Counted from the first letter of the stretch, positions 33,067 through 42,092 are shown. The stretch is 44,126 nt of DNA from an uncultured Collinsella sp. (GCA_902489775.1 CABUBH010000013.1:1-44126); one strand, 5' to 3'. Program-made: numbers and translations. The notes: a model not told the origin generated them from the sequence alone.

Positions 33067-33623
33067 GCAAGCTTATTAAATGGTCTGCAAGCGCGCTGCG
33101 CGTTGCGAGTGCAAAGATGCGACTGGGTTACAAGCTGCGACTGCCGAGCGGTGGCAAGCCCGTATATCTTGGTCGGAAAGTCAGGCTTGATGTGGAACGT
33201 GGAGGAGTTATGGAGTTCGGATCCGGCGTGTACATCGATGACCGCTGCCGCCTGCAGGTTTGCTCGGACGCCCATATGAGTATCGGCGAGGGATGCTATC
33301 TCAACACCAACTGCAGGGTAGTCGCTGCCGAAGACTTGAACATCGGCGCTCAAACCATGCTCGGGCCGAATGCGTGTGTGTTCGACCACGACCACGTGTT
33401 CGACGCGGAGGGCGTGCACGGCGATTTGATTAGCGCGCCCGTGGTAATAGGCGAGCGCTGTTGGCTAGGGGCTAACGTGCTAATTACAAAGGGCGTTTCC
33501 CTTGCAGACAAAATATGTGTCGGGGGGGGGTTGTCGTTACGCATTCTCTGTCGGAATCGGGCGTGTATGCGGGGATGCCAGTACGGATCGTACGTCGTAT
33601 CACTCGCGAAAGCAGTGGCTTAG
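33057..33623 (+). pseudogene. Hexapeptide-repeat O-acetyltransferase, out of frame at a G9 tract
   Basis: A WbbJ/CysE-like left-handed beta-helix acetyltransferase. Residues 1 to about 155 are normal: VYIDDRCRLQVCSDAHMSIGEGCYLNTNCRVVAAEDLNIGAQTMLGPNACVFDHDH with catalytic His, then CWLGANVLITKGVSLADKICVGGG. After the nine-G tract (33522-33530) the current frame reads a non-family tail ending at 33623. With ten G the frame would continue VVVTHSLSESGVYAGMPVRIVRRI, exactly the expected C-terminal helix, and end at 33730, overlapping the next gene. The present allele is therefore probably inactive or altered. Confidence 0.85.
33522..33530 (+). repeat. G9 homopolymer tract, possible slippage site
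   Basis: Nine consecutive G inside the acetyltransferase gene. Ten would restore the family reading frame; eight would not. Only one other run of this length exists in the window (C9 at 43761). Confidence 0.9.
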
Positions 33624-34304
33624 ATGATCCTGCAAAAGCTCAAGAAACTCAAACGCGAAACGATTCGACTCAAGATACGCAACGGGCTATGGCTACCCAG
33701 GACCTGCAGGGTCCGCGCAAGGAGGCTTGAGGTGGACGGGTTCACCATCATCTCGAACAACTGCTGGGGTGGCACAATATATGAGAGTTACGGCATGCGA
33801 AAGGAAACTCCCACGGTAGGAATGTTCATCATGCCGAGCGACTTTGTGCGGTTCTGTGCGGACCTTGACCGCTACCTAGCCGAACCGCTTAAGTTCATCT
33901 CAGCCGATGAGTCCAAGTGGAAGGGCCCCCTCAGTGCCAATGACAACTGGGGGACGTACCTAATCGGCCGCATTGGAGACGTGGAGCTTCACATGCTGCA
34001 CCACCATGACGAGGAGACTGCCCGCCGCAAGTGGGAGAGCCGCGTGAGACGTGTCAATCACGACCGGCTGATCTTCAAACTGAACGACCAGAATGGGGCC
34101 ACCGAAGAGGACTTAAAGGCATTTGACGCGCTTCCACTTGAGCATAAGCTCATATTTGCGGCCAAGGAACACCCTGATTTGAAATGCTGCAAGCGTATCC
34201 ACTGCCCGAAGAACAGCGAATTCATCTTGGCGTCGTGGGAGCCCTTCGGTGCGAACCGATCGTTCAACGTGACTGAGTATATAAACAGCTGCTTCGGAGC
34301 TTGA
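33624..34304 (+). CDS. DUF1919-family exopolysaccharide biosynthesis protein
   Basis: A 226-residue protein of the DUF1919 family often seen in capsule loci: FTIISNNCWGGTIYESYGMRKETPTVGMFIMPSDFVRFCADLDRYL, the segment IGDVELHMLHHHDEETARRKWESRVRRVNHDRLIFKLND, and ILASWEPFGANRSFNVTEYINSCF at the end. These are the usual conserved blocks. Biochemical role is not established; a polymer-modifying function is possible. The ATG follows the acetyltransferase stop directly. Confidence 0.82.
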   Translation: MILQKLKKLKRETIRLKIRNGLWLPRTCRVRARRLEVDGFTIISNNCWGGTIYESYGMRKETPTVGMFIMPSDFVRFCADLDRYLAEPLKFISADESKWKGPLSANDNWGTYLIGRIGDVELHMLHHHDEETARRKWESRVRRVNHDRLIFKLNDQNGATEEDLKAFDALPLEHKLIFAAKEHPDLKCCKRIHCPKNSEFILASWEPFGANRSFNVTEYINSCFGA

Positions 34305-34323
34305 TAGGATAATAAGGGGAAAC

Positions 34324-35388
34324 GTGACTCTAGAGAACCGAGACATCATATTTGTGAGCAACGCACTTGCAAACGGGGGTGCGGCGCGCGTGATATGTGT
34401 GCTTGCCGCAGAGTTCAATGCCCGCGGCAAGCGCGTGGGCATCGCCGTCTACAACGACTTCGACGGTGAGTACACATTGGCAGACGGTATCCAGAAGGAA
34501 TATGGCCCTCAGGGCTCAGACACCGCTACCAAGGGGCGTCGCATTGCCTGGCTTCGTGCCGTCGCGAAACGTAACTCTAGCGCCTGTATTATCGCATTTG
34601 AGTACTTTGTGAATATGCAGGCCGTGATTGCCCTTGCGGGCCTTCCTAATCGTTTAGTAATTAGCGAGCGCAACGATCCCGCCCGGGTGGGGAGCGGTAA
34701 AAAGACCGATTGGCTGCGCGAACGCCTGTATAGACATGCGGATATGCTTGTGTGCCAAACCGATGAAGCGGCTGCGTACTTCTCAGATAAGGTCAAAAAG
34801 ACAGTAATTCTTAATCCTGTTAAAGAGGGTCTACCGATACCCTTTGTTGGCAAGCGCAGAAATACCGTGGTGTGCTTCTGCCGATTGAATAAGCAGAAAA
34901 ACCTAGAGATGCTCTTACGCGCCTTCGCAATCTTTTTGCAATCCCACAGCGATTGGACGCTTGAGATTTACGGTGATGGCTCCGAGCGGAACTCTCTTAT
35001 GTCCTTGGCAAGTGATCTTGGGATTGAGGATAAGATCGTTATCAATCATGGTCTCCAGGATGTTCATAACTATGTTCGTGACGCAGGAATGTTTGTACTT
35101 CCCAGCGACTACGAAGGTCTCTCAAATTCCATGCTTGAAGCAATGGCTATAGGCATGCCGGTGATTTGCACCGATTGCCCCTGCGGCGGTGCGCGCATGG
35201 TGATTCGTGATGGAGAAAACGGACTTTTGGTTCCTGTCGGAAGCGAAAATATGCTAGAGGCAGCGATGGAACGCATTGCCGATGAGAATGGGCTTGCCGA
35301 GAAACTCGGTATTGCGGCAGCTGACGTGCGTAAAAAGCTTGCTGTTGGTGAGATTGCTGATGAGTGGATTCGAGTTGTTGCTCAATGA
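34324..35388 (+). CDS. GT4 glycosyltransferase
   Basis: A 354-residue retaining GT-B enzyme: IIFVSNALANGGAARVICVLAAEFNARGKRVGI at the N-terminus, VVCFCRLNKQKNLEMLLRAFAIF at the nucleotide-sugar domain, and the EX7E-type motif PSDYEGLSNSMLEAMAIGMPVICTD. It adds one sugar of the repeat unit in the cytoplasm; donor not predictable. The GTG at 34324 follows AAGGGGAAA. It overlaps wzy as ATGA. Confidence 0.9.
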   Translation: MTLENRDIIFVSNALANGGAARVICVLAAEFNARGKRVGIAVYNDFDGEYTLADGIQKEYGPQGSDTATKGRRIAWLRAVAKRNSSACIIAFEYFVNMQAVIALAGLPNRLVISERNDPARVGSGKKTDWLRERLYRHADMLVCQTDEAAAYFSDKVKKTVILNPVKEGLPIPFVGKRRNTVVCFCRLNKQKNLEMLLRAFAIFLQSHSDWTLEIYGDGSERNSLMSLASDLGIEDKIVINHGLQDVHNYVRDAGMFVLPSDYEGLSNSMLEAMAIGMPVICTDCPCGGARMVIRDGENGLLVPVGSENMLEAAMERIADENGLAEKLGIAAADVRKKLAVGEIADEWIRVVAQ

Positions 35389-36641
35389 GTGTTCTATTTA
35401 ACTCGCAAGAGAATACTAGACCTAGTTTTCAAGATGAAACAATGGGGCGTCGAGTCGGCAATCTTCTTGGCGCTTCGCTTTTTTTAACTCCTTATCTGCT
35501 TAGGTACAAGCTTATTCCTGGCTCAGAAGCTATTTGGGCTTTAAACCCTTTGGCTATATTCGCTATTTTCTGGCTGCTACTCTATATGTTGGGACATAAA
35601 TACGCAATATCAAGAACAATATCGCTTGTCAAACTAATTTTAGTCGCTGCTTGCGGAGTGTTGCTCCATGTGGCCGGTGCGCCAATTTCGGTTTATATTG
35701 CTGAGTGGGCACCGCTCCTTATTCTGCTTGTGGTTGTTCCGGAAACCATCTTTCCCAGCCTGTTTAAGGGCTTTTTGAAAAGCATTAACTTTTCTGTTGC
35801 AGTTATTGCTGCATGCGCGGCGCTTGATCTGGTGACTGGATATGCCGTTTCAAGGACTATTGGTTCTTTTTATGGGACTGAGGGGCTTGAATGGTTGACC
35901 TCTTCGAGTCGATTGGTTTCTTATATGGGCCATAGTCTTTTGACGGCTGAGATTGCGCTCGCTTATTTTGCCCTGAACATTTTTGCATCTAAGGCAATGA
36001 ATCTGGATAATAATCAAATCCTAGTTACATTAATTGCCGTTTTTATTGTTGTATTAACAGGAAGCCGTTCGGCTGCCGTTGTGTTGCTGTCGATGATCCT
36101 GATTTCTTTTTCGAGCACTGAGAATATTAGATATATCGTTGTAATCGTATTTGGAATGTTGCTGCTGTATGCATTCGGAATTTTTGACACGCTGATTGAC
36201 CGTGTCGTAATGGGAATCGCGACGGGCGACATTACTTCCTCAAGAAATACCAAGCTTGAAGAGATGATGAGGGCTGGAATTATTCGTTACGATTGGTTTC
36301 AGGGCCATCCTTTTGATACTGGCTATACCTCTTATGTAAGGGCCTCCTTGGTGGTTGCCCTCGAGTATCCTCTACTCAGGTTTGCATTTATGTATGGGAT
36401 TGCGTTCTCAGCTCTTTTGGGCATCGTATTGTTTATTCTGCCTGTCATCTATGTTTTCCGCAAAACCGGAGCTGTCTCGGCACTACTTCTCGCATTGTAT
36501 TTTTTCCACGTCAATACTTACTCTTCAATTTGCGTAGCTCAAGATGGAATGCTTCGGTGTGTCTTGATCACATGGATGTTTCTATGTGCATCGCAATTTA
36601 TAGAATATAAAAAGCGGTCCGAACTTAAAGGTGATGAGTAG
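35385..36641 (+). CDS. wzy: Wzy-like polysaccharide polymerase
   Basis: A 418-residue integral membrane protein with about ten to eleven hydrophobic segments and a large extracytoplasmic loop (about residues 290-330, SSRNTKLEEMMRAGIIRYDWFQGHPFDTGYTSYVRAS), the architecture of O-antigen/capsule polymerases. Sequence conservation in this family is low, so the call rests on topology, length and the presence of Wzx in the locus. The ATG at 35385 overlaps the preceding stop. From here the DNA is distinctly more AT-rich than the start of the locus. Confidence 0.8.
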   Translation: MSVLFNSQENTRPSFQDETMGRRVGNLLGASLFLTPYLLRYKLIPGSEAIWALNPLAIFAIFWLLLYMLGHKYAISRTISLVKLILVAACGVLLHVAGAPISVYIAEWAPLLILLVVVPETIFPSLFKGFLKSINFSVAVIAACAALDLVTGYAVSRTIGSFYGTEGLEWLTSSSRLVSYMGHSLLTAEIALAYFALNIFASKAMNLDNNQILVTLIAVFIVVLTGSRSAAVVLLSMILISFSSTENIRYIVVIVFGMLLLYAFGIFDTLIDRVVMGIATGDITSSRNTKLEEMMRAGIIRYDWFQGHPFDTGYTSYVRASLVVALEYPLLRFAFMYGIAFSALLGIVLFILPVIYVFRKTGAVSALLLALYFFHVNTYSSICVAQDGMLRCVLITWMFLCASQFIEYKKRSELKGDE

Positions 36642-36647
36642 TCTGAC

Positions 36648-37835
36648 ATGAGAATCTGCTTTCTGTGCCAGTCGCTTGAAACGCTCGGAGGTGTTCAGAG
36701 GGCCGTTGTTCTGCTTGCAAATGAGCTTGCTAATCGTGGTGAGCACATTGCAGTGCTTATGGATGGACCTAATCTAAATGCCAACCCTTATGGTCTTTCC
36801 AATAGGGTACAGATTCTCGAGGTTGAGCCGACTGGCAAGCGTTCGATAATTTCTAGATGTGTTTCAAAAGTGAGACAACATACTGGATTTCCTCGTCCCC
36901 GAATTCATAACGGGCGATTTCCCGAATCGATTCTAACTGGCGAAGAGTTCAACTTAATGCGCTCTCGTCTTGCTGATGGGCATTTCGACTTCGTTGTTGG
37001 TTGCGATCCTTTGCATACGATATTTGCCGTTTATATGTGTGAGGGATTTGAGGCAAAGGTGTGCGGTTGGCAGCATAGCACCTATGATGGATATTTTCGC
37101 CAGAAGGGCAGAGGCTATTATGGACTCACAGAACTGTATAGAGATGCGATTGAGCACTGTTCCGTCAACTTCGTTCTAACTGACGAGAGCCGAAAGGTAT
37201 ATGAAAGAGAATTGGGATGCTCGGCGTTCGTTCTTCCCAACTCTATTACTGATCTTGGCTTAAGAAGTAAGGCTGAGAATTGTGTCCTGTATTGCGGTCG
37301 CCTCGATTCCGGCTCGAAGGGAGCGGACTATTTGCCCGCTATTGCCAATGGGCTTGCCGAGTCGGGGTTTGAAGGACTATTTGAAGTCGTCGGAGATGGT
37401 CCCTACCGTAGTGAACTTGAGCGCTGGGTTTCCGATGCCGAGCTACCTTTTCAAATGATATTTGAAGGCTTTGTATCAAACCCAGACGATTATTACGTGC
37501 ACGCAAGTGTGCTCATCTCGCCATCCCGCTGGGAAGGTTTCGGACTATCTATCTTAGAGGGTATGTCTCACGGCGTTCCCTGCGTAGCATTTGATAACGA
37601 TGGCCCTCGTTCAATTATTACGGATGGGTTTGACGGGTACATCGTTCCCAACGGATCCCCGGTAGGTCTTGTTGATAAGACTATAGGCTTAATAAACGAT
37701 GCGGCGCTTCGCAGTCGCATGGGGGATCGAGCCGTTGAAACAGCGCGTGGTTTTCTAGTAAGTACTCAGGCGGACACATTTCTTTCAATATTGGAAGGTG
37801 CGATTGATGAGCAAGAAGCTCCTTATCACGATTGA
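36648..37835 (+). CDS. GT4 glycosyltransferase
   Basis: A 395-residue GT-B enzyme starting RICFLCQSLETLGGVQRAVVLLANELANRGEHIAVL, with CVLYCGRLDSGSKGADYLPAIANGL and SPSRWEGFGLSILEGMSHGVPCVAFDNDGP at the donor site. Closest in style to EpsF/WaaG-like enzymes. Its 3' end overlaps the next gene by 29 bases, implying coupling. Confidence 0.9.
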   Translation: MRICFLCQSLETLGGVQRAVVLLANELANRGEHIAVLMDGPNLNANPYGLSNRVQILEVEPTGKRSIISRCVSKVRQHTGFPRPRIHNGRFPESILTGEEFNLMRSRLADGHFDFVVGCDPLHTIFAVYMCEGFEAKVCGWQHSTYDGYFRQKGRGYYGLTELYRDAIEHCSVNFVLTDESRKVYERELGCSAFVLPNSITDLGLRSKAENCVLYCGRLDSGSKGADYLPAIANGLAESGFEGLFEVVGDGPYRSELERWVSDAELPFQMIFEGFVSNPDDYYVHASVLISPSRWEGFGLSILEGMSHGVPCVAFDNDGPRSIITDGFDGYIVPNGSPVGLVDKTIGLINDAALRSRMGDRAVETARGFLVSTQADTFLSILEGAIDEQEAPYHD

Positions 37836-38796
37836 CACTGAAGCTGATAACCAGTGGGATGTTTCTCGTGGAATATCTACTGAAAACACATTGTATCTTC
37901 CAAGGTTTCAGGAGCTCTGCGAGCGATATGGGTTTATCCCAACCTGGCTTACGAATTGGGAGATGTGCAATGACGAACGTTTCGTTCAATACATGAAGCC
38001 AAAGAATGATGCCGGGTTGTGCGAGATTGGCATGCATCTTCACGCATGGAACAATCCCCCGGAGTTTCCGCTTGAGACCGTTACTGACCAGCGCGCATAC
38101 CTCATCGAATACACCGAGAGTCAGATGGCCTCAAAAATAGACACTCTTCTCGATGCTCTGCAAAGCAACTTTGAGGCGCCGATTACTTCCCATAGGTCCG
38201 GGAGATGGGCTCTTGACGAGCGCTACATCGCCCTTTTGGCCGAGCGTGGTTTTGTTGTCGATTGCTCCGTGACCCCTCACATGAGTTGGGAGGGGGCTCT
38301 CGGTCAGAGTGGTATGCCGGGTTCAGACTATTCGATGTCGGATGAGTTGCCCTATGAGCTCTGCCCAGGTTTGCTCGAGGTACCTATGACCATCCGACGA
38401 ACCAATAGATTTGCCCTCGATGCTGTGCACGAGCCACGCGACGTTCTCCGACAGGGCAAGCGGCTTGTGATGGGACAATGGCAGTGGCTGAGGCCTTCTA
38501 TGAACCCTTCGGCGAGTTCTTTAACTTCGCTTCTGCGAGACGTTTCCAAAAAAAATGACGGCTACGCGATGTTCATGATCCATTCCTCAGAGCTAATGCC
38601 GGGAGGTAGTCCTAATTTTCCCGATGAGAGCTCCATAGAAAAATTGTATCGGGTTATCGACAGGACTTTTGCCGTTGCGGCAAAACTCGGTTTCGAAGGT
38701 CAAGGCATGACGGCATTTGCAAAGGATTTTTTCATTTGTCGAGGGGAAAAGCTGAAGGCGAGCAAAAAGGCGTTCGAGAGAGGGCTTGCAAAGTGA
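37807..38796 (+). CDS. Polysaccharide-deacetylase-like protein (WalW/NodB fold)
   Basis: A 329-residue protein with an N-terminal LLITIDTEADNQWD, a metal-binding IGMHLHAWNN (HxxxW-type His pair), SHRSGRWALDERYIALLAERGFVVDCSV and a late FMIHSSELMPGGSPNF. These match the NodB-fold family used to N-deacetylate amino sugars. No signal peptide is seen, so it would act in the cytosol, perhaps on a lipid-linked intermediate. The ATG at 37807 lies inside the preceding GT4 gene; its stop overlaps the next start as GTGA. Confidence 0.8.
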   Translation: MSKKLLITIDTEADNQWDVSRGISTENTLYLPRFQELCERYGFIPTWLTNWEMCNDERFVQYMKPKNDAGLCEIGMHLHAWNNPPEFPLETVTDQRAYLIEYTESQMASKIDTLLDALQSNFEAPITSHRSGRWALDERYIALLAERGFVVDCSVTPHMSWEGALGQSGMPGSDYSMSDELPYELCPGLLEVPMTIRRTNRFALDAVHEPRDVLRQGKRLVMGQWQWLRPSMNPSASSLTSLLRDVSKKNDGYAMFMIHSSELMPGGSPNFPDESSIEKLYRVIDRTFAVAAKLGFEGQGMTAFAKDFFICRGEKLKASKKAFERGLAK

Positions 38797-40004
38797 AGAA
38801 AACGATTAAGCCTGCTAGCTGTTCAAGCGCTTCGATTCTAAATAATTCCAGAGTACTCGTTATCGGCGGAGACCACGAGAACACCCTTGCTTCCGTTAGA
38901 GCGTTGGGACTTGCCGGTATCGACTTCGATTTGTTAATACATAGCGGAAAGTCGTGCGGAAAATCTTCCGTTTTCGCTTCTAAGTATGCGCCCGTTCCTA
39001 TTTATGCCGAGGGGAGCTACGACTCCATCCACAAAGCGATCAAGGCTTGGTTGGGGGATTCGAATCCTGCCGACTGTCTTCTCATGCCATCTTCTGACTT
39101 ATCCGCACTCGTTATTGACGAGCGCTTCAGGTCACTTGGCGTAAAGACAAGCGGTTTTTTAGGGGATGAATGGCAAATCTGTGACCTTATGGACAAGCAC
39201 GCCCAATCACAGTGGGCGGCCGCACGTGGAATTCCCGTTGCCAAGGGCGTCGAGATTGATTTGGCTGCCTCGGGTCCCCACAGCCCCTTGGCGCTTCCCG
39301 TCATAATTAAACCTGCCGTCAGCGCCGAGGGTCAGAAATCGGATATCAGAATCTGCCGAAACCCGGCAGAGTATGCTGATGCTGTTAGCGCCTTCTCAAA
39401 TGCCGGATACAAGCGCGTTTTAGTCCAGGAACTTATCGGCTATGAATACGAGGTAACTTGTGTTGGTCTTATCCGGCTTGACGGGTCATTGGCATGGAGA
39501 GCCTATGCAAAGGAAGTCGTTTATCCCGAGGGAAGGGGCAGTATCGCTTCTGGACGTCTCGAAACTGATCCCTCGGTTCTTCAGGTGATTCATAGGGTGT
39601 TGAGTACACTGGCTGAAGAGGGATATCGAGGACTTTGCGACATTGAATTCTTTAAAACCCCGGATCGGGTGTTATTAAACGAGATCAATTTTAGGCAGAG
39701 CGGCATCGTTGCGTTCACGTTTTACGAAGGCTTGTATCTCCCGTCTATATGGGCTAAAGAGTGCCTTGGCCTTCCTAGTGAATTTGTATGCGAATATCCT
39801 GAAAAGTCATATCGCGTTATTTATGAGACAAGCTATTTTCGCTATATGAGGGATACGGGCACCAGCGCTTTCGAATGGATTAAGGCCTTAAGGGAAGCCG
39901 GCGGTAAGAACTTGATATTTACGGGCGACAACGGTCCATTAAGAGTATTTATCTGGAATACCGTGACTAACAAGTTTAGACGACTCGCGGGGATAAAAGT
40001 ATAG
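38793..40004 (+). CDS. ATP-grasp ligase of the carbamoyl-phosphate-synthase-like group
   Basis: A 403-residue protein: a Rossmann-like N-terminal domain (VLVIGGDHENTLASVRALGLAGI), GDEWQICDLMDKHAQSQWAAARGIPVAKG, the ATP lysine in LPVIIKPAVSAEGQK, VLVQELIGYEYEVTCVG and the metal-binding CDIEFF...LLNEINFRQSG. This layout is typical of carboxylate-amine ligases such as D-aspartate ligase-like enzymes. It is the third ATP-grasp protein in the locus and belongs to a different subfamily from the other two. The GTG at 38793 overlaps the deacetylase-like stop by four bases. A C-terminal WalW/ATP-grasp pairing suggests joint action, unproven. Confidence 0.83.
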   Translation: MKKTIKPASCSSASILNNSRVLVIGGDHENTLASVRALGLAGIDFDLLIHSGKSCGKSSVFASKYAPVPIYAEGSYDSIHKAIKAWLGDSNPADCLLMPSSDLSALVIDERFRSLGVKTSGFLGDEWQICDLMDKHAQSQWAAARGIPVAKGVEIDLAASGPHSPLALPVIIKPAVSAEGQKSDIRICRNPAEYADAVSAFSNAGYKRVLVQELIGYEYEVTCVGLIRLDGSLAWRAYAKEVVYPEGRGSIASGRLETDPSVLQVIHRVLSTLAEEGYRGLCDIEFFKTPDRVLLNEINFRQSGIVAFTFYEGLYLPSIWAKECLGLPSEFVCEYPEKSYRVIYETSYFRYMRDTGTSAFEWIKALREAGGKNLIFTGDNGPLRVFIWNTVTNKFRRLAGIKV

Positions 40005-40127
40005 CCAGCGGATGATATTGCCAGACGATCAATTTGCATTGTTTATTAAAGGGCCGCATGCAGCGTTGTGTGTTTAATGGCCAGTCTGCTGTATTGACCT
40101 CTATTACACTGTTTAGGAAGGACGCTG

Positions 40128-41447
40128 ATGAGCGATAAAATAAAATCGTTGATACAAAGGCTCAAGGGAAACGAGTTTTGGCTTAAGCTTGCCAAGAACG
40201 TCTCCACCATTGTCGTTGGGCAAGGCGGTGCATCGGCCCTTAATATGGTTACTGCCTTTGCTTCCGCTGGTATTCTCGGAGCCGCGGGTTACGGTTCCCT
40301 GATGATCGGCCAGACTTTCATGCAGGCCGTGGACGCATTTCTCAACTTTCAGTCTTGGCAAGGAGTTATTCGTTATGGCTCTATTTGCATGGAGCGGCAC
40401 GATGACGATGGGCTCGCGGCAACTATCAAAGCAGGCTTTTTTGTTGATGTCTGTTCTGCCATTGTTGGTTGTGCCGTCTCCTTTGCCATCGTTCCTTATG
40501 TTTCCAGTCTGCTCGGATGGGATGCTGTTTCCACTACCGCCGCTACGATATTTTGTTTCGAGATCATTGTTCACATCGAAGGGACGCCCACAGGCGTGCT
40601 GAGGCTTTTTGATAAGTTCAACTACGTTGCCATTTATGCTGTTTCTATTGCAGCGATGAAGCTTGCGCTAGTCGCATCAACCCTTTATTTGTACGGGCCA
40701 AACGTCGTAGCGGTTGCATGCGTCTACTGTGCCGTTGACGTCATCAAGGGAGTTGCGCTCTTCGTTCTGGCTCTTGCTGTTGTAAGTAAGCGCATCGGGC
40801 TCAAAAAAGTAGTTGCCGCTAAACAACATGATCTTCCTTCGGGCTTCCTCTCCTTCACGCTCTGGTCGAATCTCGCTGGAACTGCGGATGCGCCCATTCA
40901 ATACTTCGATGTCTTCTTCCTCTCAATGCTGTCAAGCGAGGTCGTCGGCGTATTTAAGTTCTTTAAGCAGCTGCTTACGGCCTTTACCCTTCTGTCCACT
41001 CCTGTGCAGCAAGCTATCATGCCACAATTGGCCGAGTTAATTGCGAAAGGCAAGAACGAGCAGGCTTACAGTGTGGTTAAGAGAATCGAGCGAATCTTTA
41101 TCAAGGTGGTTACGCCGTTTGCAATTTTGGCTATTATTGTCGTACCGCCAGCGCTCGGCTATTTTATGGACCCGCTGTACGGGAGGTACTGGTACCTCTT
41201 TGCGGCCCTTACGGCCCTTACAGAGGTCGGTATCGTATTTACGGCTCTTCACCCATGTTTCACCGCTTATGGACTTTCTAAACAGTCGACCGGAATAACC
41301 CTTCTGGCCAATGTTACATACCTCCTCGCCTGTTATTTCCTCTTATCCGTAATGGGGGTCATGGCGATTCCACTTGCTATGTGCATGCAGTATGCGCTAG
41401 CAATTCGTCTCAAGACCATTTACATCAAGAGAGTAGTTCTGCCTTAG
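40128..41447 (+). CDS. wzx: Wzx-type polysaccharide flippase
   Basis: A 439-residue membrane protein of the MATE/MOP superfamily with about twelve to fourteen hydrophobic helices; NVSTIVVGQGGASALNMVTAFASAGILGAAGYGSLMIGQTF at the start is typical of RfbX/Wzx. It flips undecaprenyl-linked repeat units to the outer face for Wzy. AGGAAGG lies before the ATG. A 123-base gap separates it from the ATP-grasp gene; I see no convincing promoter or terminator there. Confidence 0.9.
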   Translation: MSDKIKSLIQRLKGNEFWLKLAKNVSTIVVGQGGASALNMVTAFASAGILGAAGYGSLMIGQTFMQAVDAFLNFQSWQGVIRYGSICMERHDDDGLAATIKAGFFVDVCSAIVGCAVSFAIVPYVSSLLGWDAVSTTAATIFCFEIIVHIEGTPTGVLRLFDKFNYVAIYAVSIAAMKLALVASTLYLYGPNVVAVACVYCAVDVIKGVALFVLALAVVSKRIGLKKVVAAKQHDLPSGFLSFTLWSNLAGTADAPIQYFDVFFLSMLSSEVVGVFKFFKQLLTAFTLLSTPVQQAIMPQLAELIAKGKNEQAYSVVKRIERIFIKVVTPFAILAIIVVPPALGYFMDPLYGRYWYLFAALTALTEVGIVFTALHPCFTAYGLSKQSTGITLLANVTYLLACYFLLSVMGVMAIPLAMCMQYALAIRLKTIYIKRVVLP

Positions 41448-41470
41448 CGCATTCGCTTTCTAGGGTTATT

Positions 41471-41516
41471 TATCTTCGTTGGCTGCACACTAAAACCATG
41501 CTGAACAATGAAGATA
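41471..41516 (+). other. Stem-loop between wzx and the following acetyltransferase
   Basis: TATCTTCGTTG (41471-41481) pairs with CAATGAAGATA (41506-41516), ten Watson-Crick pairs and one G-U, loop 24 bases. No T-run. It could be an mRNA processing or attenuation element within the operon. Confidence 0.4.
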
Positions 41517-41562
41517 TCGCCTCGCTTTAATAAATGTCGAAATAAGATTGGAGTGATACCAA

Positions 41563-42092
41563 ATGTCAATTATTTCGACCGTTGTCTGGAAGTTAATGCC
41601 GGGTGAGAAGAAACTTAAAAAACTCCGCGAGCGTGGATTGGTTATCGGAGAAGGATGCGAAATACTCAACGGATACAATTTTGGCTCTGAGCCGTACCTT
41701 GTTGAGATTGGCAACAACGTTCGTATAACGAGTGGTGTTAACTCACCACTCATGACGGAGGTGTCTGGGTGCTCCGCCGTAAATATCCTGAGTTAATGGA
41801 TATGGATCGATTCGGCAAGGTAAAGATTGGCGATAATTGTCACATCGGAATGAATTCTCTTATCATGCCGGGCGTAACTATAGGCAAGAACTGCATCATT
41901 GGAGCTGGCGCTATCGTTACACACGATATTCCTGATGACTCTGTGGCAGTGGGTATTCCCGCGCGGGTTATTGAGACAGTTGAAGAGTACATGGAGAAAA
42001 ATAGGGGAGACTTTCTTCCTACCAAGAATCTTAGGTTTGACGAGAAGCGGGCTGCCGTGAAGCGTTACTGCGAAGAAGGGTTGATACGTTAA
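41563..42092 (+). pseudogene. Maltose-O-acetyltransferase-like hexapeptide enzyme with a one-base deletion
   Basis: The first frame encodes GLVIGEGCEILNGYNFGSEPYLVEIGNNVRITSGVN. Adding one T near 41743 (AACTCACC to AACTTCACC) continues it as FTTHDGGVWVLRRKYPELMDMDRFGKVKIGDNCHIGMNSLIMPGVTIG, with catalytic His in THDGG, and on to IPARVIETVEEYMEKN, ending at 42092: an intact enzyme of about 176 residues. As written, the first frame stops at 41796. The stop overlaps the next ATG, so the gene was part of the operon. Confidence 0.87.

Noticed and set aside
38548..38555. A8 run in the deacetylase-like gene as a slippage site
   Set aside because: The frame is intact on both sides (VSKKNDG), and a run of eight A gives no evidence of switching by itself.
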